NCBI GenBank assembly: GCA_038318565.1 | Contig: JBBQCI010000006.1 | Coordinates: 10,031-74,030 of the forward strand | Direction: 5' to 3' | From: UBA11346 sp038318565 | GTDB lineage: Bacteria > Planctomycetota > UBA11346 | DNA length: 64,000 nt | Shown here: piece by piece, positions 58,629 to 64,000 of the stretch | How positions within the stretch are numbered: position 1 is the stretch's first letter | Layout of the letters: every line of letters begins with the position of its first letter | Translations under genes and position numbers: made by a program | The notes under the pieces: generated by a model | Told to the model about the DNA's origin: nothing | Database searches by the model: none | Seen by the model: only the letters and a program-made list of their open reading frames with translations

Positions 58629-59617
58629 GCCAGCTCCGGTACCGCGGCGAGGATTGATTCGACCACGCTGCGAGCCGTCTGGCCGGACAGTCCGGCTTCG
58701 GAGGACAGGATGATGCGATGAGCCAGCACGGGCACGGCCAGGGCCTTTACGTCGGCAAATCCAACCGATGGTCGGCCAGCGAGCAGGGCTGCAGCACGGG
58801 CACAACCGGCCAGGGCGAGGGCGGCACGCGGGCTGGCACCCCAGCGGATCGAGGTGCGCACCGTGTCGCTGGCTCCGGGCAGCTCGGGTCGGGTGGCGTT
58901 GACCAGACGGGCGACATAGCGCGCGACCGCCTCGGGCACGGCAATGCGGCGGGCGGCGTCGATGGCAGCCGCCAGCGAGGCTTCGTCGGCGACAGTCTTC
59001 GGAGTTGGTGGACGGCCATCCGGTCGTTCGAGGACGATGCGCGTCAGGACCTCGTCACCGACCCCGGTGACCGTGAGTTTGACTGCGAAGCGGTCGAGCT
59101 GAGCTTCGGGCAGGGGGTAGGTGCCGTCGAGCTCGATCGGATTCTGCGTCGCTAGGACGAAGAAGGGCCGTGGCAGCCGGTGGGTGGTGTCGAAGACGGT
59201 GACCTCACCCTCCTGCATGGCCTGCAGCAGTGCAGACTGAGTCTTGGGGCTGGCGCGGTTGATCTCGTCGGCGAGCAGCAGCTGGGTGAACACCGGTCCC
59301 TGACGGAACGTTAGCTGGCGGCCTTCAGGGCCTTCCTGCAGCACCAAGGTGCCGGTGATGTCGCTGGGCAGCAGGTCGGGGGTAAACTGGATGCGTTTGT
59401 GGGCGAGACCAGCGAGCGCCGACAGCGCCTTGATCAGCTCGGTCTTGCCCAGACCTGGCAGACCTTCGAGCAGCACATGGCCACCTGCCAGCATGGCGGT
59501 GACCGTCAGCCGGGTTAGATCGGCTTGGCCGAGGATGGCGGCGTCGAGTCCGGCAAGCACGGCGGTGGCGGTGGCGCGGTGGCGGTCGATGTCGGCAGGA
59601 GTCAGCAAAGTGGTCAT
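58625..59617 (-). CDS. MoxR-family AAA+ ATPase
   Basis: A 330-residue chaperone-type AAA+ ATPase. Motifs: Walker A EGLPGLGKTELIKA, Walker B LLLADEINRASPKTQSALL, sensor-1 FVLATQNPIELDGTYPLPEAQLDRF (seen as ATQNPIE and PLPEAQLDRF), and an arginine-containing C-domain SPRAALALAG. MoxR proteins help fold or load metal cofactors and work with VWA-domain proteins and DUF58 proteins. Neither is next to it here, though a VWA protein is encoded at 18691-20379. ATG 59617 (MTTLLTPAD) is chosen. It is coupled by GTGA to the exported-protein gene. Confidence 0.95.
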   Translation of the reverse strand: MTTLLTPADIDRHRATATAVLAGLDAAILGQADLTRLTVTAMLAGGHVLLEGLPGLGKTELIKALSALAGLAHKRIQFTPDLLPSDITGTLVLQEGPEGRQLTFRQGPVFTQLLLADEINRASPKTQSALLQAMQEGEVTVFDTTHRLPRPFFVLATQNPIELDGTYPLPEAQLDRFAVKLTVTGVGDEVLTRIVLERPDGRPPTPKTVADEASLAAAIDAARRIAVPEAVARYVARLVNATRPELPGASDTVRTSIRWGASPRAALALAGCARAAALLAGRPSVGFADVKALAVPVLAHRIILSSEAGLSGQTARSVVESILAAVPELA

Positions 59618-59639
59618 GGACGTTCCAGGAGATAGGCGA

Positions 59640-60107
59640 TCAACGGTACCCCAACCACAGCAGGATGCCGGCAACCATGGCGAACGTCCAGTAGTCCGTT
59701 GGCAGTCCCAGTAGCCAGTGCTTGTGCCAGCGGACCTCTTGACGGTTGAATCGCCGCCAGCCCCAGGCCGGGTTGAGTAGGAACCACAACAGGTCTTCGA
59801 CGATCCAGAAGATCATGAAGGATGCCATCGCTCGGGCCTCCAACGGCCAGCTCCAGGTCCACAGCATTGCTGCGGGCAGATGGAACACGCCGAGGACGAA
59901 CGGTAGGCACCAGGCGTGATAACCAGTCAGGGGCCGGCCACCGAAGAATACGTCGAGTAACCAATGCTTTTCAATCCGCCAGGTCGGCAAGTTGGCTGCC
60001 CAGCCGTCGGATCCCTCGATCTGGATCTCGACCTTGGCAAAGACGAATGCCAGTACGCTGGTGGTGGCAACCAGGCCAGCCAGCGGCACGAGCTGGGCAA
60101 GGTCCAT
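59640..60107 (-). CDS. Small integral membrane protein
   Basis: Not recognised. The 155-residue protein has about four hydrophobic segments (LVPLAGLVATTSVLAFVF; WCLPFVLGVFHLPAAMLWTW; FMIFWIVEDLLWFLLNPAWG; FAMVAGILLWLGY) and a conserved-looking polar stretch with His/Trp (RWHKHWLLGLPTDYW). The ATG at 60107 is two bases after the glycosyltransferase stop, so they are cotranscribed. It could handle a lipid or glycolipid step, given that neighbour, but there is no direct evidence. Confidence 0.68.
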   Translation of the reverse strand: MDLAQLVPLAGLVATTSVLAFVFAKVEIQIEGSDGWAANLPTWRIEKHWLLDVFFGGRPLTGYHAWCLPFVLGVFHLPAAMLWTWSWPLEARAMASFMIFWIVEDLLWFLLNPAWGWRRFNRQEVRWHKHWLLGLPTDYWTFAMVAGILLWLGYR

Positions 60108-60109
60108 GT

Positions 60110-61228
60110 TCAGGCTAATGCAGTGGCGAGTACATCTGCGGCCGCTCGCGGTTTGCCGCTGGCGCGTGCACCGGCAGCAAGGCGAGGCAGCAGGTCGGGC
60201 TCGGCAAGCAGTCGGCGGACCCGGTGTTCAAGCCCGGCGGCGTCGTGCGCCTTCAGAGCGGCACCATGCTCCAGCAGATGGTCGCTGTTGCGCTCCTCCT
60301 GGCCGGGGATCGGCGAGACGATCACCATCGGCAGGCCGAGGGCGAGGCATTCGCTGGTCGACAGGCCACCCGGCTTGCCGATCGCGACATCGGCGCAGGC
60401 CATCAACCGTTCAGGCGTGGTGGTGAAGCCGACCGCGACCAGTCGTCCGGGATGCTGGCCGGCAAGGCCTTCTAGGCGGGTCAGCAGCTCGGCGTTGCGG
60501 CCAGCCATGGCAAGGATCTGGTGATCGCCCGGGATACTCAGGATGCGCTCGGCAATCTGTTCGAGATTGCCGACGCCGTGTCCACCGCTCATCAGCAGGA
60601 TGATGCGCCGGGCTGGGTCGAGACCCAGTTCACGGGCACAAGCGTCCCGTTGCGGCGGGTGACTGAATGCCGGGTCAATCGGGATGCCGGTGACATGTAC
60701 CGGGGTGTCGCCGATGCCGCGTTCGCGCAACCGCCAAGCGACCTCTTCGGAGGCGACGCAATAGCCGCTGAGGCCTTCACGGACCCACAGCAGATGGACA
60801 TCGAAATCGGTGACTACGACCCAGGTCGGGGTATCGAACTGGCCGAGCCGACGTAGCCGGGCGATCAGCTGGGCGGGCAGGAAGTGGGTGCAGATGATGA
60901 CCTTCGGAGCTGCATCCCGGATGCGTTCGAGCAGCTTGCGCGTGTTGATGCGCTCCAGCGCTTCACGCAGACGGGTCAGCGCGCCGTCGGGCTTTGAGCG
61001 GTCACTGGCGTGGTAGAGGTAGCCCCAGAACGCGGGATGCCGGTTGATCAGCTTGAGGTAGCTATCGGCGTAGAGGCGCTTGAACAGCCGTGGTACGACC
61101 TCCATCACGTCGAGGTGCTGGACCACCAGACCCGGATGGGTGATGGCGGCCGAGGCTCGTATGGCTTCGGCAGCGCGGACATGGCCGGCTCCGGCGGAAA
61201 CTGACAGCAGCAGGATATCGCAGGTCAT
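60110..61228 (-). CDS. MGDG-synthase-like glycosyltransferase (GT28)
   Basis: A 372-residue GT-B enzyme of the monogalactosyldiacylglycerol-synthase/UgtP family. It has LLLSVSAGAGHVRAAEAIRA at the start (acceptor lipid loop 'GxGH'), VICTHFLPAQ, VTGIPIDPAF, the nucleotide-sugar motif LMSGGHGVGNLEQIA, and GKPGGLSTSECLALGLPMV near 290-308. It adds a sugar from a UDP-sugar to diacylglycerol or a related lipid in the inner membrane's inner leaflet. No signal peptide. ATG 61228 overlaps the upstream gene by four bases (ATGA). It could supply glycolipids when phosphate is scarce; that is inferred from the family. Confidence 0.9.
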   Translation of the reverse strand: MTCDILLLSVSAGAGHVRAAEAIRASAAITHPGLVVQHLDVMEVVPRLFKRLYADSYLKLINRHPAFWGYLYHASDRSKPDGALTRLREALERINTRKLLERIRDAAPKVIICTHFLPAQLIARLRRLGQFDTPTWVVVTDFDVHLLWVREGLSGYCVASEEVAWRLRERGIGDTPVHVTGIPIDPAFSHPPQRDACARELGLDPARRIILLMSGGHGVGNLEQIAERILSIPGDHQILAMAGRNAELLTRLEGLAGQHPGRLVAVGFTTTPERLMACADVAIGKPGGLSTSECLALGLPMVIVSPIPGQEERNSDHLLEHGAALKAHDAAGLEHRVRRLLAEPDLLPRLAAGARASGKPRAAADVLATALA

Positions 61229-62595
61229 GGGCGTGGGCTTCCGGGCGGCTGGGGGGCGTCGAAGTAGGCGGCAACGGCGGCGCGATGTCTGGGGGCGACG
61301 GTCGCGCGCCTGGCGTCGGCACTGGTCGCGGCCTGCTCGACAGTCGCGGCCCGCTCGCCCGGATCATCGCGCTGCTCGTCTTGCCGCGGGGCACGCAACT
61401 GACTACCGACTGCGGCACCAGTCTGCGGGTTGTTCGGAGTACCGCCTTCGAGGCGGTCGCGGAACCCACCGCTGATGCGCTCGATGTCTCCCCAGGTCAG
61501 TTCGGGATGGCCACCACCCGGGCCGGGTCCGCCTTGTCCAGGCAGGCCTTGGCCTTCACCACCAGCCATACCTGCGCGCGCAGCCAGCTCGCCGGCAAGC
61601 CGGTCGGCTAGACGCCGGGCCGCTTCAGCGTCGCCGGGACCGCCGCCGCCTGGGGGTGCCTTGGCCGGATCCAGCCCCCACCGTTGCAAGGCTTGGCGTT
61701 GGGCTTCAGTGAGTTCTCCGCCGGCCATCGCCTGCTGGGCGAGCCGCAGCAGGGCTTCGCCCTCGGCCCCAGCGGGCAGTTTGGCGGCCAGACCAGGCGC
61801 TTGGCGTTCGAGATCGGCGAGGGCGGCGGCAAGATCGGCGGCGGCGTGCTGAGCTAGTTCGCCACCGGCATCGAGTCCAGCGAGATGTTCGGCCTTCGCC
61901 AGGGCGTCGGCAAGCTTGTCCGCAGCTAGGGCCTGACTGGCGCTCAGGTCGCGATCAAGCGCATCAAGGGCGGCCCAAGTCTGCTGGTCGAGCCCGTGTT
62001 CGCCCAGCGCCTGGCGCACGGCGGCGAGCCGTTCGGCGAATGCCGCTATGGCCTCTGGAGCGGCCAATCGCTGATCGGCGATGGTTGCCAGGGTCCGGGT
62101 GACGTTGGCAAGCGGTCCGCTGGCGATTGGCGGGGCCGCAGGAGGCGCGGTGGTTTGCGGCAGGAACCAGGCTCCGGCCAGTAGTGCAGCGGCAAACACA
62201 GCGCTGCCAACATGGGGTAGGCGTAGGGAGGGCAGGCGCGCCCCGCGCAGGCGAGCCTCGATAGTAGCCATCCAGTGCGGGTCACGTCCGGGCTGGGTGG
62301 CGAGAGCCATGGCCAGGCCTGCGCTGCCAGACAGGCGGTCGGCGTGCCCGGCGATCAGCCAAGCCGGATCGCGGGTACGCAGCGCCATGGGCAGGACGAC
62401 CAGGGGAGCCAGCGCGGCAGCTGCAGTCACGCCAGTCGCCAGCCAGCCAGCGTCGGGAACGGCGAGACGTAGGACCGCAAGGGCGGTAGCTCCGGCGAGG
62501 CCGCTGATCCCGGCCCACGGTAGGACCCGGCCAAGGACGCGTTCGATCCGACGCTGGCGCGCGATGCGCAGGCACAGGCGGTCGAGTGCGTCCAT
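61225..62595 (-). CDS. Membrane-anchored Ala/Gly-rich protein of the MoxR run
   Basis: Not assigned. The 456-residue protein has three or four N-terminal hydrophobic segments (about 22-85: VLPWAGISGLAGATALAVLRLA; TGVTAAAALAPLVVLPMAL; and 130-150), then a long Ala-rich helical region (about 160-300) and a Gly-rich, disordered-looking tail (PGQGGPGPGGGHPE...). It resembles the DUF4175-type proteins near MoxR genes in length and layout, but I see no definite motif. It overlaps the glycosyltransferase gene by four bases and precedes it in the transcript. Function unknown. Confidence 0.65.
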   Translation of the reverse strand: MDALDRLCLRIARQRRIERVLGRVLPWAGISGLAGATALAVLRLAVPDAGWLATGVTAAAALAPLVVLPMALRTRDPAWLIAGHADRLSGSAGLAMALATQPGRDPHWMATIEARLRGARLPSLRLPHVGSAVFAAALLAGAWFLPQTTAPPAAPPIASGPLANVTRTLATIADQRLAAPEAIAAFAERLAAVRQALGEHGLDQQTWAALDALDRDLSASQALAADKLADALAKAEHLAGLDAGGELAQHAAADLAAALADLERQAPGLAAKLPAGAEGEALLRLAQQAMAGGELTEAQRQALQRWGLDPAKAPPGGGGPGDAEAARRLADRLAGELAARAGMAGGEGQGLPGQGGPGPGGGHPELTWGDIERISGGFRDRLEGGTPNNPQTGAAVGSQLRAPRQDEQRDDPGERAATVEQAATSADARRATVAPRHRAAVAAYFDAPQPPGSPRP

Positions 62596-62600
62596 GCGGT

Positions 62601-62948
62601 CTAGGCGTTGTAGCGCGGGTAACCGACCCGCTCGCGGCGTGGACTCATCACCCAGTACTCGCCATGTTTTTTGCCATCGACGATGCGCATGCGCCAGCAG
62701 CCGACGAACTCGGTGTCATCGGCGAAGTCGCAGTAGGTGTTGGCAAAGCCGAGGGTGCATACCGCCTTCAGCTGCACATCGCTAGGCACCCAGGTCACTG
62801 GCGTGGTCGGGGCGAAATAGAGCTCGATGGACTGGTCGTAGTCGTGCAGCTTCAGCCGCACGACCGCGCACTCGGCCGGGGCAGACAGGATGGTGTTGAT
62901 GCGCGCGAGCTGGTCGGCGGTGGCGAGGGAAGCGAATGCGTCAGACAT
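62601..62948 (-). CDS. Small hypothetical protein
   Basis: Not recognised. The 115-residue soluble protein has a compact alpha/beta composition (IELYFAPTTPVTWVPSDVQL; CWRMRIVDGKKHGEYWVM) and four Cys residues without CxxC spacing. ATG 62948, stop five bases before the next gene's start on the same strand. It may be cotranscribed with the MoxR run. No signal peptide. Function unknown. Confidence 0.6.
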   Translation of the reverse strand: MSDAFASLATADQLARINTILSAPAECAVVRLKLHDYDQSIELYFAPTTPVTWVPSDVQLKAVCTLGFANTYCDFADDTEFVGCWRMRIVDGKKHGEYWVMSPRRERVGYPRYNA

Positions 62949-63002
62949 GGAAGCCAGGATGGTATGGGCGGTGAAGCCTTGGTGAAGCAGGATGGTGGCA
63001 GT

Positions 63003-63929
63003 TCAGCCAACCGCGTTCGCGACCCCGAACGGCACATGAACGGCAGGTGCAATGCTGCTAGCCCGGTCAGCGTTGCGCCGCTTGTCATCGAAGAAGATGT
63101 GAGGCCGGAAGCGCGCGAGTACCGGTTCTTTAGGCGCTTCGCCAAGGAAGTAGGCTTCGTCGACGCGTACACCCCAGGCGCGCAGCGTGGCGACCACCCG
63201 ACGGTCGGCCGGGAAGCTGCGGGCGGTGATGATGGCGGTACGCAGACGCGGGCCACTGTTGTTGTTGCCGCTGCCGCCGGCCAGCCGCTCCTGGACACGG
63301 GACAGACCGGTCAGCAGCCGGGCCATCGGTCCTGGAGCTGCCGGAGCGGCGGCGTGTTCGCGTTCATGCGCATGGAAAGCTGCCAAACCTTGCTCGGCAT
63401 AAATGCGTTCGCTGGCATCGTCGGCCAGGACGCCGTCAAAGTCGAAGGCGACGCGTAGTTCCTCGCCGCCGTCGTCCTCGGCAGCGCCGGGCAGGACCTC
63501 GCCTGCGGCAAAGCCCGCCCCGATGGCGGCCTGGACGTCTGCGGCATGGCGGCTGAGGAAGAGATGGGCCCCGAAAGCCTCCAGATACGGCCACGGGTCG
63601 GATCCGCCGGTGAAAGCCATGCGACCGAGCGGCAGGCCGTGATGATCGCAACTGAGTCGGGCGCGCAGACCGGTGTCCGGATCATTGCGCGAGATCAAGG
63701 CGACCTCGACAGCGGGCCGGTCCAGACCGCGGTTCAGGGTTAGAAGCCGACGTACGAACGGGAAGGCCACGCCGGGGGCAAGCGGCTGATCTTCGTGGCT
63801 GTGTTGGTAGTCACGATAGGCCTGCCGACCCTGCTCGCGAAACACCCGGTCGCCTTCGCCAAGGTCGAACAACGCCGACGAGGCGATCGCGATCACCAGT
63901 TCTGGACCCGGTCTTGGCGCGTCGCTCAT
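63003..63929 (-). CDS. Cytosolic 5'-nucleotidase (PF06189-like)
   Basis: A 308-residue HAD-like nucleotidase that removes phosphate from nucleoside monophosphates. The motifs are LVIAIASSALFDLGEGD near the start (with the family's SSALFDL), LTLNRGLDRPAVEVALISRND, and LSRHAADVQAAI. A second half has VAFDFDGVLADDASERIYAE (the HAD nucleophile motif) and IFFDDKRRNADRA. The length is usual for the family. It begins the minus-strand run and is divergent from thiS with 18 bases between. Confidence 0.9.
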   Translation of the reverse strand: MSDAPRPGPELVIAIASSALFDLGEGDRVFREQGRQAYRDYQHSHEDQPLAPGVAFPFVRRLLTLNRGLDRPAVEVALISRNDPDTGLRARLSCDHHGLPLGRMAFTGGSDPWPYLEAFGAHLFLSRHAADVQAAIGAGFAAGEVLPGAAEDDGGEELRVAFDFDGVLADDASERIYAEQGLAAFHAHEREHAAAPAAPGPMARLLTGLSRVQERLAGGSGNNNSGPRLRTAIITARSFPADRRVVATLRAWGVRVDEAYFLGEAPKEPVLARFRPHIFFDDKRRNADRASSIAPAVHVPFGVANAVG

Positions 63930-63947
63930 GGCCGTACCATCCCGACC

Positions 63948-64000
63948 ATGCTGATCACCGTCAACGACGAGTCCCGCGAGGTTCCCGAGGGCTGCACGGT
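63948..64000 (+). CDS. thiS: Sulfur carrier protein ThiS (3' cut by window edge)
   Basis: The first 17 codons are visible: MLITVNDESREVPEGCT. That is the typical ThiS/MoaD-like ubiquitin-fold start ('MxItvNGexrevpegxT'). ThiS is loaded with sulfur on its C-terminal Gly-Gly for the thiazole part of thiamine; the Gly-Gly tail lies beyond the window, so it cannot be checked. The gene is divergent from the 5'-nucleotidase. Confidence 0.6.
   Translation, partial: MLITVNDESREVPEGCT

Overview
This is a high-GC chromosomal window from a Gram-negative (diderm) bacterium. The evidence is KDO-8-phosphate synthase, an O-antigen ligase-type membrane protein, a porin-like beta-barrel and a type IV pilus secretin operon. 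The mixture of eukaryote-like Ser/Thr kinase, FHA/DUF4388 protein, MoxR operon, GH38 mannosidase and a PspA/AAA+/VWA cluster fits the PVC superphylum, perhaps Planctomycetota or a neighbour. That placement is an inference and is weakly held.

Layout. 1-3.3 kb: the end of a BMP/nucleoside-type ABC importer (one ATPase, two permeases). 3.3-9.7 kb: a small zinc-ribbon membrane protein, an unknown protein, a frameshifted porin coupled to a PstS-like protein, a Gfo/Idh/MocA oxidoreductase, an NHL propeller protein and kdsA. 9.7-12.4 kb: an unknown exported protein and trmO. 12.4-20.4 kb (minus strand): a co-directional cluster of SBP-VWA protein, tethered SBP, PspA, coiled-coil membrane protein, Vps4-like AAA+ ATPase and O-antigen ligase-like protein. 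20.4-27.6 kb: S4 protein, PfkB kinase, FHA protein, ABC-class ATPase, tRNA-Lys(CUU), a possible MazG/HisE-like protein, a BshB-type deacetylase and mutL.

27.6-31.55 kb: an insertion-like block between two convergent genes. It starts with a GTGCG sequence next to a large hairpin downstream of mutL. It carries a noncoding 5' region, a PAS-rich hybrid histidine kinase and a response regulator. It ends with a convincing group II intron domain V plus domain VI (bulged A). No reverse transcriptase is present. 31.5-38.1 kb: a membrane protein, a Ser/Thr kinase with a beta-helix-like exterior, a CheY/NtrC/histidine kinase cluster and a repeat-bearing Ser-rich protein. 38.2-42.0 kb (minus): infC, pgeF, a small membrane-anchored protein and fusA. 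42.2-53.9 kb: pgl, GH38 mannosidase, an ECF-like sigma factor, pilN-O-P-Q, prfC, ybeY and a LacI regulator with an operator at its start codon. 54-64 kb: an NMP kinase and a long minus-strand run (5'-nucleotidase, glycosyltransferase, MoxR, exported protein, ABC ATPase), ending at the truncated start of thiS.

Two items deserve most attention. The first is the group II intron-like frame around a two-component pair. The second is the PspA/AAA+/SBP/VWA cluster, whose content (an ESCRT-III-family PspA beside a Vps4-like ATPase with periplasmic binding and MIDAS domains) suggests an envelope-remodelling or envelope-stress machine. All functional calls rest on motif recognition by eye; no database search was possible.
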